DNA from: Streptomyces achromogenes
Lineage (GTDB): Bacteria > Actinomycetota > Actinomycetes > Streptomycetales > Streptomycetaceae
Assembly (NCBI RefSeq): GCF_030816715.1
Contig: NZ_JAUSYH010000001.1
Coordinates: forward strand, 1,178,001 to 1,242,000
Length of the DNA stretch: 64,000 nucleotides
Direction: 5' to 3'
The position numbers and the translations under genes are program-made. Position 1 is the stretch's first letter. Each line of letters opens with the position of its first letter. Below, piece by piece: positions 8,232-16,954 of the stretch. The notes under the pieces were generated by a model, which saw only the letters and a program-made list of their open reading frames with translations, had not been told where the DNA came from and did not search any database.

Positions 8232-9680
8232 ATGTCGTCGCCCGCAACCGCTCCACCGGCGGCCCCGAACAACCTCAAGCGCATCGTCGCCGCCAGCCTC
8301 ATCGGCACCACCATCGAGTGGTACGACTTCTTCCTCTACGGTTCAGCCGCCGCGCTCGTCTTCAACAAGCTGTTCTTTCCGGACTCCGATCCGCTCGTCG
8401 GCACACTCCTGTCGTTCCTCACCTACGCCGTCGGGTTCGCCGCCCGCCCGCTCGGGGCGCTGGTGTTCGGGCACTACGGAGACCGGCTCGGACGCAAGAA
8501 GCTCCTGGTCCTGAGCCTGTTGCTGATGGGCGGGGCGACCTTCGCGATCGGGCTGCTGCCCACGCACGCGACGGTCGGCACCGCCGCGCCCGTCCTGCTG
8601 ACGGTGCTGCGACTGGTCCAGGGCTTCGCGCTGGGGGGTGAGTGGGGTGGCGCCGTGCTCCTGGTGTCCGAGCACGGGGACGCGCGGCGCCGCGGCTTCT
8701 GGGCGTCGTGGCCGCAGACCGGCGCACCCGCCGGGCAGTTGCTCGCGACCGGTGTGCTGTCCCTGCTCACCGCGGTGCTCTCGGACGACGCCTTCGCCTC
8801 CTGGGGCTGGCGGATACCGTTCCTGCTGTCGGGCGTGCTGGTGCTCGTCGGACTGTGGATCCGGCTGTCCGTCGACGAATCCCCCGTCTTCCGGCAGGCG
8901 TTGGCACGCGCCGAGGCCCGCAAGGCGGCGCGCACCGCGGACGTCGAGCCGCTGCCGCTGGTGTCGGTGCTGCGGCACCATTGGCGCGACGTGCTGATCG
9001 CGATGGGCGCGCGCATGGCGGAGAACATCTCCTATTACGTCATCACCGCGTTCATCCTGGTGTACGCGACCACCTCGGCCGACGTCTCCAAGCAGACCGC
9101 GCTCAACGCCGTCCTCGTCGCGTCCGCCGTGCACTTCGCGGTGATCCCCGCCTGGGGGGCGCTGTCCGACCGGGTCGGACGACGTCCCGTGTACCTGGTG
9201 GGCGCGGTCGGCATCGGCCTGTGGATGTTCCCGTTCTTCGCCCTCGTCGACACCGGCGACTTCGGCGGCCTCCTTCTCGCGGTGACCGTCGGCCTGGTGC
9301 TGCACGGAGCGATGTACGCGCCGCAGGCCGCCTTCTTCTCCGAGATGTTCGCGACCCGGATGCGCTACTCCGGGGCGTCGATCGGCGCCCAGTTCGCCTC
9401 CGTCGCCGCGGGCGCCCCCGCCCCGCTCATCGCCACGGCGCTGCTGGCCGACTACGACAGCTCCACGCCGATCGCCCTGTACGTGATCGCCGCCGTCCTG
9501 CTGACGGTTCTGGCCGTGGGCGTCGCCGAGGAGACCCGCCACCGCGACCTGGCCGACGTCGAGCCCGCCACGGACACCGAGGACGGCGCGAAGGCCGAGG
9601 ACGGCGCGGAGGCCGAGGACGACGACGCGCGGAAGACCTCCGCGGCGGCGGACGCGCAGGCCCTCCGGGCCGACCGCTGA
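8232..9680 (+). CDS. MFS transporter, metabolite:H+ symporter (MHS) type
   Basis: 482 residues, 12 predicted membrane segments. The start is the ATG (MSSPATAPP) with AGGAAG upstream. Hallmarks of the KgtP/ShiA-like branch: IEWYDFFLYG in TM1, GHYGDRLGRKK between TM2 and TM3, GGEWGGAVLL, and ALSDRVGRRP between the halves. It likely imports a small carboxylate with protons. The C-terminus is an acidic low-complexity tail (repeated AEDGA-type units). Convergent with the GAF-PucR regulator and near a 3-hydroxybutyrate dehydrogenase, so 3-hydroxybutyrate or a related acid is a reasonable guess for the substrate. Confidence 0.9.
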   Translation: MSSPATAPPAAPNNLKRIVAASLIGTTIEWYDFFLYGSAAALVFNKLFFPDSDPLVGTLLSFLTYAVGFAARPLGALVFGHYGDRLGRKKLLVLSLLLMGGATFAIGLLPTHATVGTAAPVLLTVLRLVQGFALGGEWGGAVLLVSEHGDARRRGFWASWPQTGAPAGQLLATGVLSLLTAVLSDDAFASWGWRIPFLLSGVLVLVGLWIRLSVDESPVFRQALARAEARKAARTADVEPLPLVSVLRHHWRDVLIAMGARMAENISYYVITAFILVYATTSADVSKQTALNAVLVASAVHFAVIPAWGALSDRVGRRPVYLVGAVGIGLWMFPFFALVDTGDFGGLLLAVTVGLVLHGAMYAPQAAFFSEMFATRMRYSGASIGAQFASVAAGAPAPLIATALLADYDSSTPIALYVIAAVLLTVLAVGVAEETRHRDLADVEPATDTEDGAKAEDGAEAEDDDARKTSAAADAQALRADR

Positions 9681-9787
9681 TCACACAGACCGGCTCCGGC
9701 GCCGAATCCGGCTCCAGCTCCGGCGCCGACCCGCTGTACCGACCGCCGTGTGCCGCTCGGCGCACGGCGATCAGCGCCGTGCCGCGG

Positions 9788-11722
9788 TCAGCGGAGCCCC
9801 GCATCAGCGGTCGGCGCCGCCAACCGATGCAGGCGCAACGCGAGTTGGATCTCCAGGGCGCGGGCGGGACTCTGCCAGTCCTCGCCCAGGAGGCGCCCCA
9901 CGCGTTCCAGGCGCTGGGCCACCGTGTTGACGTGCACGTGCAGTTCGTTTTTCGTGCGGGCCGGGCTCATGCCCGCGGCGAAGTAGGCGTCGAGGGTGCG
10001 CAGCAGGTCGGTTCCGCGCCGTTCGTCGTAGGCGACGACCCGGCCGATGGTCCGGTCCACGAACCCCCTGACGTCCCGGTCGCCGGCCAGGAGCAGCCCG
10101 AGGAAGCCGAAGTCCTCGGCCGCGGCTCCGTCGCCGGAGCGGCCGAGCAGCCCGAGGGCGTCAAGACAGCGCCGGCCCTCCTCGTAGGCGGCGACCACCG
10201 CGTGCGGTCCGGCGGTGAGGTCGCGTACCGGGGCGGACGCGCCGACGGTGACCGCCTCGTGGACGGCGGCGCCCAGATGCCGCGCGGTGCGGCGAGCCAG
10301 CTCCGTCGCGGTGTCGCCGGACTCCAGCGGAAGCAGCAGCACGGTCCCGCCGTCGCGGGCGGCGGCCAGGCCCTGCCGGGTCGCGGCGAGGTGGAAGGCG
10401 GCGGACCACAGCCGACGGCGGGCGGTGGCCTCCTGGTCGGCGTCGGGTGCGGCGGCGAGGCGGGCCGCGAGGACGACGTGGGTCGCGTCGAGGTCGGCGT
10501 GCAGCCGCTCCGCCCGCTCGCGCAGCAGGCGTGGATCGCGGTCGCGGGCCTCGAGCAGGTCGTCGAGGAGTTCGCCGCGCACGCGCTGTTCCGCCTCGGC
10601 GGCCGAGCGTCTGGCCAGGAGCAGCAGGGACGTCACCATCGCGGCCCGCTCCAGCGTGCGCTGGTCGACCGGGTCGAGGCCGGGGTGGCCACGCAGTACG
10701 AGCGCTCCGAAGAGTTCCTCGCCGGCCGCGACCGCCGCGATCCAGTCGTCCCGGTGCCGTACGGCGTGGCCTTCCGCGCGGGACGCCTCCAGCGCTCCGG
10801 ACTCCGCCGTCTCCGAGAACTCCACGGTCTTGTCGAGCACTTGGGACACCGCGGCGGCCACGTCGTGGACACCCCCGCCGCGCAGCACCAGTTCGGCCAG
10901 CCGGTCGTGGACGTCGGAGGCCCGCTCGATGACGGCGCTGCGGTCCCGGATGATCTCGTTGGCGTGTTCCAGACCGGCCAGCGCGGACCGGGTCTCGGTG
11001 AGCAGGTTGGCGGTGTCGATGGCGGCGGCGGCGAGCGCGGCGAAGGAGCCGAGCAGGGCGATCTGCTCCCGTTCGAAGACCCGGGCGCGCCGGTCGGCCG
11101 CGAACAGGACGCCGATGACGTTGGGGCCCAGCGTCAGCGGGACGCCGAGGATCGCCACCAGGCCCTCGTCGCGCACGCCCGTGTCGATGGCGGTCGTGTG
11201 CCGGAAGCGCTCGTCCTGGAAGTAGTCGTCGGTCACGTACGGTCGGGCCGTCTGGGCGACCAGGCCGCCGAGCCCCTCGCCCATGCCGAGGCGCAGCTGC
11301 TGGAAGCGGGCGGCGACGGATCCCTCGGTGACCCGCATGTAGGTGTCGCCCCGGGCCGGGTCGTTCAGGCTGAGGTAGGCGACGTCGGTGCCGAGCAGTG
11401 AGCGGGCCCGTTGCACGATCGCGCGCAGAACCGCGTCCACGTCGCGCAGGCCGGCGAGGTCGTGTGCGGTCTCGAAGAGTGCCGACAACTCGGCCTCCCT
11501 GCGCCGCCGGCCCTCCAGTTCCGCGCGCACCCGCAGCGCGACCCCCTTGGCGTGCTCGAGCGCCGCGATCCGCTCGCCGGAACCTCCTTCGGCGCGCGCC
11601 AGCAGCACGGGCCGGTCGTACGCTTCGGCGGCCGCTCCCCGGGCGAGCAGCTCGAGGAACGGCGCGTCGGCGTCGTGGGCGGTGGTGGGGGCCGCGGCGC
11701 CCTCCACGTGGTCGCGGGACAT
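9788..11722 (-). CDS. GAF domain-containing PucR-type transcriptional regulator
   Basis: 644 residues from an ATG preceded by GAGGAA; an in-frame ATG 18 bases upstream has no better site. N-terminal region, then a GAF domain (about residues 55-225, with SLNDPARGDTYMRV, GEGLGGLVAQT and LGVPL), a middle region with a second sensor-like segment, and at the C-terminus the PucR HTH (LLRTLDAYFAAGMSPARTKN, then HVNTVAQRLERV). Such proteins sense a small ligand and control nearby catabolic genes. It lies between the MHS transporter and the 3-hydroxybutyrate dehydrogenase and probably regulates both. Confidence 0.87.
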   Translation of the reverse strand: MSRDHVEGAAAPTTAHDADAPFLELLARGAAAEAYDRPVLLARAEGGSGERIAALEHAKGVALRVRAELEGRRRREAELSALFETAHDLAGLRDVDAVLRAIVQRARSLLGTDVAYLSLNDPARGDTYMRVTEGSVAARFQQLRLGMGEGLGGLVAQTARPYVTDDYFQDERFRHTTAIDTGVRDEGLVAILGVPLTLGPNVIGVLFAADRRARVFEREQIALLGSFAALAAAAIDTANLLTETRSALAGLEHANEIIRDRSAVIERASDVHDRLAELVLRGGGVHDVAAAVSQVLDKTVEFSETAESGALEASRAEGHAVRHRDDWIAAVAAGEELFGALVLRGHPGLDPVDQRTLERAAMVTSLLLLARRSAAEAEQRVRGELLDDLLEARDRDPRLLRERAERLHADLDATHVVLAARLAAAPDADQEATARRRLWSAAFHLAATRQGLAAARDGGTVLLLPLESGDTATELARRTARHLGAAVHEAVTVGASAPVRDLTAGPHAVVAAYEEGRRCLDALGLLGRSGDGAAAEDFGFLGLLLAGDRDVRGFVDRTIGRVVAYDERRGTDLLRTLDAYFAAGMSPARTKNELHVHVNTVAQRLERVGRLLGEDWQSPARALEIQLALRLHRLAAPTADAGLR

Positions 11723-11863
11723 GCTCACAGGATTCCTCATCGCCGGGCCGCCCCGTCAGCCCTGTGGACAACTCCACCGAGGGTCCGCCCGAGGCCTTCC
11801 CGGCGCGTTCCCGGGGGCCTTTCCGCGGCGCGACCGGGGCCTTCTTCGGAGCGCGCGGCGTGT

Positions 11864-12667
11864 TCAGTGGGCGGTCCAGCCCCCGTCGAGGACCAGCGAC
11901 GTGCCCGTCACGAAGGAGGCCTGCGGGCCGCACAGATAGGCGACCGCTTCGGCGACCTCCGCCGGCTCGATGAGCCGTTTGACGGCGCTGTCGCGCAGCA
12001 GCACCTCGGCCAGCACCCGTTCCTCGGGGACTCCGTGCGTCCGGGCCTGGTCTGCGAGCTGCCGTTCGACGAGAGGCGTGCGCACATAGCCGGGGTTGAC
12101 GCAGTTGGAGGTCACACCGTGGGGTGCGCCTTCGAGGGCGGCGGTCTTGGACAGGCCTTCGAGTCCGTGCTTGGCGGCGACGTAGGCCGCCTTGTAGGGA
12201 GAGGCGCGCAGCCCGTGCACGGAGGACACGTTGACGATGCGGCCCCAGCCCTGCCGGTACATGTGGGGCAGCGCGCCGCGGACGAGGCGGAAGGGCGCCT
12301 CCAGCATCACGGTGAGCACGGTGTGGAAGACGTCCGGCGGGAACTCCTGGAGGGGAGCCACCCATTGGAGTCCCGCGTTGTTGACCAGGACGTCGGTCCC
12401 GGCGGCGGCGAGTTCGGCGGCGTCCAGATCGGTGAGGTCCAGTACGCGGGGTTCGAGCGGGCCGGGCAGACCGGCCGCGCTCGCGGCGAGCCTCTCCAGA
12501 CCGCTCGCGTCGCGGTCGACGGCCCGGACTGCGGCCCCGGCTGCCGCGAGCCGCAGTGCGCAGGCCCGTCCGATGCCGCCGGCGGCGCCGGTGACGAGGG
12601 CGGTACGGCCACCGAGGTCGAGCGAGGGCGCGGCGGGGCCGGCAGGGACGGCCTGGGGCGAAGTCAT
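11864..12667 (-). CDS. bdhA: 3-hydroxybutyrate dehydrogenase (SDR)
   Basis: 267-residue short-chain dehydrogenase converting D-3-hydroxybutyrate to acetoacetate with NAD+. Seen: TGAAGGIG cofactor motif, NNAG, the catalytic Ser (NVSSVHG) and the YVAAK Tyr/Lys, and the NPGYVRTPLVERQLADQA segment that marks the BdhA subgroup. A TAGGGT -10 box sits six bases before the ATG, so translation is probably leaderless. Two GCACCCAT direct repeats lie just upstream. The regulator gene follows 141 bases downstream on the same strand. Confidence 0.88.
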   Translation of the reverse strand: MTSPQAVPAGPAAPSLDLGGRTALVTGAAGGIGRACALRLAAAGAAVRAVDRDASGLERLAASAAGLPGPLEPRVLDLTDLDAAELAAAGTDVLVNNAGLQWVAPLQEFPPDVFHTVLTVMLEAPFRLVRGALPHMYRQGWGRIVNVSSVHGLRASPYKAAYVAAKHGLEGLSKTAALEGAPHGVTSNCVNPGYVRTPLVERQLADQARTHGVPEERVLAEVLLRDSAVKRLIEPAEVAEAVAYLCGPQASFVTGTSLVLDGGWTAH

Positions 12668-12673
12668 GCCTCG

Positions 12674-12718
12674 ACCCTAGGCAGAGCCCCGCGCCGCACC
12701 CATGTGGTCAGCACCCAT
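12674..12718 (-). promoter_or_regulatory. bdhA promoter with tandem 8-bp repeats
   Basis: On the minus strand a TAGGGT -10 (12674-12679) is preceded by two ATGGGTGC copies (plus-strand GCACCCAT at 12696-12703 and 12711-12718, 15-bp pitch). They overlap where the -35 would be, so they are candidate binding sites for the adjacent PucR-type regulator. Confidence 0.45.
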
Positions 12719-12721
12719 ACT

Positions 12722-13201
12722 TCATTCCGCTGTCGTGGTCTCGAACCATGTGGGTTCGTCGGAGAGCGCCTGCTTGATGCGGAACAGCTGCCGGTCGCGC
12801 AGCGGCGGCAGGGCGTCCAGCGCGAACCAGCCCACGTCGACCGACTCGTCGTCGTTGACCCGCGCGGACCCGCCCACGGCCCGGCAGCGGAAGGTGATGT
12901 CCATGAACTGGCAGGTGTCGCCGTTGGGGTACTGCACCTGCTTCCCGGCGCGCACCAGGACGACGCGCTCGGGCACGCACGTCACCCCGGCCTCCTCCTG
13001 GACCTCACGCACGGCGCAGTCCGCGGGCTGCTCCCCGGGGTCAGGGATGCCGCTGATCACGGTCCACTGCCGGTTGTCCGCGCGCTGCCCCAGGAGCACC
13101 CGGCCCTCGTCGTCGAAGACGACGGCGCTGACGCCGGGGAGCCAGAGAAGGCTGTGTCCGGCGGAGGCCCGGATCTCGGTGATGAACTCGGGAGTAGGCA
13201 T
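12722..13201 (-). CDS. NUDIX hydrolase
   Basis: 159 residues. The Nudix box is complete (GIPDPGEQPADC, then AVREVQEEAGV), giving Mg-dependent hydrolysis of a nucleoside-diphosphate-linked substrate. The flanking beta strands (SAVVFDDEGRVLLGQR before, WFALDALPPL after) are as in small MutT-like enzymes. The substrate cannot be assigned. It sits 26 bases after apolipoprotein N-acyltransferase on the same strand and probably shares its transcript. Confidence 0.88.
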   Translation of the reverse strand: MPTPEFITEIRASAGHSLLWLPGVSAVVFDDEGRVLLGQRADNRQWTVISGIPDPGEQPADCAVREVQEEAGVTCVPERVVLVRAGKQVQYPNGDTCQFMDITFRCRAVGGSARVNDDESVDVGWFALDALPPLRDRQLFRIKQALSDEPTWFETTTAE

Positions 13202-13227
13202 GGTCCGACCCTATCCGGGCGTCCCGG

Positions 13228-14841
13228 TCAGCCCGCCGCGTTCCGCCGGCTCCGCACTCCGGCCCCGATCGCCCATCCGAGGCCGCCCGCCGCGACGAGC
13301 ACCAGAGCCGTCTCGGGGAGGATGCCGAGCTTCGTCGCCGGAGTCTGCGAGGAGCGCAGGGGCACCTTCTGCACCAGGGAGTCCGCCACGAACATGCCGG
13401 TCTTCTGGGTGATCCTCCCGTCCGGCATGATGATCGCGCTGACACCGCTGGTCACGGGCACCGTGACGGTCCGGCTGTGCTCGACCGCGCGGACCCGGGA
13501 CATGGCGAGCTGCTGATAGGTCATCTCACTGCGGTCGAAGGTGGCGTTGTTGCTGGGCACGGAGATCAGCTGTGCGCCGTCGGTGACCTCGGAGCGCACG
13601 GCCCAGTCGAACGCGGCCTCGTAGCACGTGACGAGGCCGACCTTGGCGTCGTCCATGTCGAACACGCCCGGCTTCGTGCCGCGGCTGAAGTCCTTGCGGA
13701 CCATCGACGTCCAGTCGCTGTTGATCGCCCCGATGAGCGACCGCAGCGGAAGGTACTCGCCGAACGGCTGGACCTGTCGCTTGTCGTACGTCTGGGTGGG
13801 GCCCTTCTCCGGGTCCCAGAGGATCTGCTCGTTGTAGAGCTTGCCGTCCCGCTCGACGACGCCGCCGACCGAGATGGGCGCGCCGATCGCCTTGGCGGCC
13901 CGGTCGATGACGGCGGCCGCGTCGGCGTTGGCGAAGGGGTCGACGTCGGAGGAGTTCTCGGGCCACAGCACGAAGTCGGGCCGGGCGACCTTGCCCGCCT
14001 TGACCTCTGCGGCCAGACGCTCCGTCTCGCGCGCGTGGTAGTCGAGCACGGCCCGGCGCTGGGAGTTGAAGTCCAGACCGAGGCGCGGCACGTTGCCCTG
14101 GATGACGGCGACGGTGGCGGTGCCGTCCTGCGCCTCGTCGCTGACCAGGGTGCGGGCGGCCAGCGCGCCGACGACCGGGACGGCCACACTGAGCAGGGCC
14201 ACCGCGGCGGCCGACCGGCGCACCTCGCCCGAGCGCCGCCGCTCGAGCACGAGGCGCACGATCTCGTACAGGCCGAAGCCGCACAGGACGACGCCGAAGC
14301 TGAGCACGGGTGTGCCGCCGACGGCGGCGAGGGGCAGGAAGACGCCGTCCGCCTGGCCGAAGGCGATCTTGCCCCACGGGAAGCCGCGGAAGGGCACACG
14401 CGCGCGTGCCGCCTCGCCGGCGATCCAGAGCGCGGCCGCCCACACCGGCCAGGCCGGCAGCCTGGACACGGCGGCGACGCCCACGCCGACCAGCGCGACG
14501 AAGTTCGCCTCGATGGCCACCAGGGCGAGCCAGGGGCCGGGCCCGACCTCGACGCCGGTCCACACCAGGAGCGGCAGCAGGAAACCCAGCCCGAAGAGGT
14601 AACCGAGACCGAAGGCGGCCTTGCGGCTGCGTCCCCGCAGCACCCAGCCGAAGACGGCGAAGGCCGGCAGCGCCAGCCACCACACGGTGCGCGGCGGGAA
14701 GCTGACGTAGAGCAGCACTCCGGAGAGCGCCGCGGTGACGGCCGGGACGAGGCGGCGCAGAAGCCGCGCGCCGCGCGAGGCCGGCGCGGCCGAGGGCTCC
14801 AGCCGGTCCGGCCGGTCTACGGAAGTTGCGGTGACGGTCAC
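13228..14841 (-). CDS. lnt: Apolipoprotein N-acyltransferase
   Basis: 537 residues. N-acylates the N-terminal cysteine of lipoproteins at the outer face of the membrane. About six N-terminal membrane segments, then a nitrilase-like catalytic domain with the Glu-Lys-Cys triad: Glu in LWPENSSD, Lys in YDKRQVQPFGEYLP, Cys in VTCYEAAFDW; then a last membrane helix. The start is GTG with a TACACT -10 six bases upstream, i.e. a leaderless start. Confidence 0.92.
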   Translation of the reverse strand: MTVTATSVDRPDRLEPSAAPASRGARLLRRLVPAVTAALSGVLLYVSFPPRTVWWLALPAFAVFGWVLRGRSRKAAFGLGYLFGLGFLLPLLVWTGVEVGPGPWLALVAIEANFVALVGVGVAAVSRLPAWPVWAAALWIAGEAARARVPFRGFPWGKIAFGQADGVFLPLAAVGGTPVLSFGVVLCGFGLYEIVRLVLERRRSGEVRRSAAAVALLSVAVPVVGALAARTLVSDEAQDGTATVAVIQGNVPRLGLDFNSQRRAVLDYHARETERLAAEVKAGKVARPDFVLWPENSSDVDPFANADAAAVIDRAAKAIGAPISVGGVVERDGKLYNEQILWDPEKGPTQTYDKRQVQPFGEYLPLRSLIGAINSDWTSMVRKDFSRGTKPGVFDMDDAKVGLVTCYEAAFDWAVRSEVTDGAQLISVPSNNATFDRSEMTYQQLAMSRVRAVEHSRTVTVPVTSGVSAIIMPDGRITQKTGMFVADSLVQKVPLRSSQTPATKLGILPETALVLVAAGGLGWAIGAGVRSRRNAAG

Positions 14842-15006
14842 TCCGGGAGTGTACGGCGAGTCACCATTTGGCCGACAACTCGATCCTCGGGCGCCGAGGA
14901 CCTGGCCGGCCGGGGGCCCCGCGCCCGGCGCACAACCCGGCGCAACTCATCCACAAACCGCGCATCAGCGGTTACGGTGTGCCAGTTCTTCGGCCATAGG
15001 CGGCCG

Positions 15007-15038
15007 AGGTCCGTCACGGTTCAGGTCCGTCACGGTTC
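15007..15038. repeat. 16-bp tandem direct repeat
   Basis: AGGTCCGTCACGGTTC occurs twice head to tail, followed by a third partial copy (AGGTCCG). It lies in the gap between the divergent lnt gene and the small membrane-protein frame at 15135. The rest of 14842-15134 shows only a possible plus-strand -10 (TACGGT near 14974). Confidence 0.6.
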
Positions 15039-15134
15039 AGGTCCGCGGTCGGGGGGGCGACCGGGTTCGGGGGGCGGGGTGGGTTCCACCGGGATGTCGT
15101 CCGCGGACTGCTGCTGTCGGCGGTCTTCTGCTGG

Positions 15135-15380
15135 GTGCTGTTCGCGCTGTGGCGGCCGCGGCGTCCGACACCGGTCGTCCTCACCGTGGGGGCCACGCTG
15201 ACGGCGGTCGCCGCGATCGCCGCGATCGGCAACGCGCTGAGTTTCACGACGGTGTCGGTGGGCGCGGGGCTGCTGGCCGGCCTGGCCACGGCCCGACCGC
15301 TCGCCGTGGAGCCCGCGGTGCCCGGCGCTCCGTCGACGTGCGAGCGGGACCTGCGCCACGGCGACCGCCCGGCGGTCTGA
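15135..15380 (+). CDS. Small membrane protein, start uncertain
   Basis: Up to 81 residues with strong GC third-position bias. Two hydrophobic segments can be seen, the second around VVLTVGATLTAVAAIAAI, followed by a polar tail. The only in-frame start codon is the GTG at 15135. The same frame stays protein-like (RGLLLSAVFCW) for about 16 codons before it without a start, back to a TAG at 14994, so either the start is unusual or the 5' end is broken (a run of seven G lies upstream). Function unknown. Confidence 0.4.
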   Translation: MLFALWRPRRPTPVVLTVGATLTAVAAIAAIGNALSFTTVSVGAGLLAGLATARPLAVEPAVPGAPSTCERDLRHGDRPAV

Positions 15381-15415
15381 CGCGCCGAGGCAGCGAGGCG
15401 GCGAGGAGCGGACCG

Positions 15416-15997
15416 TCAGCGAGCCGGGCCCGCGGCTCCGGTGCGCAGCCGCTCCCGGATGACGCGGACCGCCGACTCGGCGTCGTCCACGGTGATCGTG
15501 AACGTGTGGCCGTCCCACAGCCGCAGCACCACGCCCTCGCCCTTGCGGACGACGACCGCGGTGCCCTTCTCCGGCCGCCAGCGATAGCCCCACCCGCCCC
15601 AGTGGCGAGGGGTGACGTGCGGTTCGAAGTCGGCGCCGGCGACGTGCGCCAGCGGGATACGGCGGCGCGGCAGCCCGATGTGGCCGCAGCGCACCTCGAG
15701 GGACTCCTTGTCGAGCTTGAGGTCGACGTGGACGAAGGCGAGAGTGCCGAAGAGCACCAGCAGCCCGGCGGCGATGCAGCCGACGACGGACATCACGAGC
15801 GGGGCGACGCCGGACGTCCAGGCCGATTCGACGGCGAGCTCGACGCCGAGCGCCAGGCAGGCGGCCCCGACCAGGGCGAGCAGCCACTGGAAGCGGTTGG
15901 TGGCGCGACCCGTCCAGACGTCGGCATGCGGGACGTCGGGAAGCGGGACGTCGGGAAGCGGGATGCTCTCGTCTTGGGGGTGGTCCCTCATATCCAT
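15416..15997 (-). CDS. Conserved membrane protein of unknown function
   Basis: 193 residues: a short polar N-terminus containing the repeat PLPDVPLPDVP, two adjacent transmembrane helices (about residues 38-58 and 65-88), and a soluble C-terminal domain of about 100 residues that looks like a small PH/bacterial-PH-type beta barrel (VDLKLDKESLEVRCGHIGLP, then RRRIPLAHV). Not recognised further. ATG codons at 15997 and 15991 are both possible starts. Confidence 0.7.
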   Translation of the reverse strand: MDMRDHPQDESIPLPDVPLPDVPHADVWTGRATNRFQWLLALVGAACLALGVELAVESAWTSGVAPLVMSVVGCIAAGLLVLFGTLAFVHVDLKLDKESLEVRCGHIGLPRRRIPLAHVAGADFEPHVTPRHWGGWGYRWRPEKGTAVVVRKGEGVVLRLWDGHTFTITVDDAESAVRVIRERLRTGAAGPAR

Positions 15998-16111
15998 GAG
16001 GTTACTCAGGTTTCGCTGCGCCGGTAGTCCGTAGCGCAGGGTGACTGCTCCGCCCGGGGGGCCCTTCGGTGCGACGGTCCCGGGCGGGTCACGGGGCCGG
16101 GCGCGGGACGG

Positions 16112-16897
16112 TCACGGAGCGGGGCTGACCGCCTGGAGCAGGCGGCCTTCCGCGTAGGCCAGCGCCGGCGGCGGCAGAGCGCCCGGGCGACCGCTGAGCA
16201 GAACCGTCACCGCGCCGAGCGCCGCACTCTCCGGCTCGGGGCGGGCGCCGATCCTGCGCAGCGCCTGCGCGACCACCGCGCCGGCCGAGCCGTGCAGGAC
16301 GAGCGGCGGCCGGCCGGGGCGCTGCACGGCGGCCCGGATGCGGTCGGCGACGAGCTCGTAGTGGGTGCAGCCGAGGACGACGGTCGTGACGTCCGCGGGG
16401 GTGAGCGCCGCGGCTGCGGCGACCGCCGCGTCGATCGCCGTCTCGTCGGCGTGCTCCACGGCCTCGGCCAGCCCCCAGCAGGGCACCTCGGCGACCGTGA
16501 CGCCGCCGGCGAAGTCCTCGATCAGGCCCCGCTGGTAGGGGCTTCCCGTGGTGGCGGGCGTGGCCCAGATCGCGACGGGGCCGCCGCCGGCCGCGGCCGG
16601 TTTGATCGCCGGAACGGTGCCGATGACCGGGATGCCGGGCTCGAGGGTGGCCCGCAGCGTGGGCAGGGCGTGCACGGTCGCCGTGTTGCAGCCGACGATC
16701 AGGGCCTCGGGCCGGTGTGCCGCGGCGGCCTCGGCGACGGCCAGCGCACGCGCGGTGAGGTCCTGCGGGGTGCGCGGCCCCCAGGGCATGCCGTCGGGGT
16801 CGAGGGAGAGCACGAGATCGGCGTCCGGTCGCAGGCGCCGTACCGCGGCGGTGGCCGCCAGCAGGCCGATTCCGGAGTCCATGAGCGCGATCTTCAC
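16112..16897 (-). CDS. Aspartate/glutamate racemase family protein
   Basis: 261 residues from GTG (VKIALMDSGIG); a much longer in-frame reading has no further conserved sequence. PLP-independent racemase fold with the two catalytic cysteines in VGCNTAT and LGCTHYEL and the N-terminal Asp-Ser (MDSGIG). It resembles MurI, which makes D-glutamate for peptidoglycan, but several MurI positions differ (GIGLLAATA instead of GVGGL), so it may be a paralogue with another amino acid. Divergent from the glycosyltransferase gene, 57 bases apart. Confidence 0.82.
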   Translation of the reverse strand: MKIALMDSGIGLLAATAAVRRLRPDADLVLSLDPDGMPWGPRTPQDLTARALAVAEAAAAHRPEALIVGCNTATVHALPTLRATLEPGIPVIGTVPAIKPAAAGGGPVAIWATPATTGSPYQRGLIEDFAGGVTVAEVPCWGLAEAVEHADETAIDAAVAAAAALTPADVTTVVLGCTHYELVADRIRAAVQRPGRPPLVLHGSAGAVVAQALRRIGARPEPESAALGAVTVLLSGRPGALPPPALAYAEGRLLQAVSPAP

Positions 16898-16954
16898 CCG
16901 GCCACCATAGACGATGTGCGCCTGTCGCCCCTTCGGGTGGGGAAGACTGCGCAC

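Noticed and set aside
8642..11401. A 919-codon plus-strand frame across the MFS and PucR genes
   Set aside because: High-GC shadow frame: Arg/Gly/Pro-rich, no domains, antisense to a clear GAF-PucR gene.
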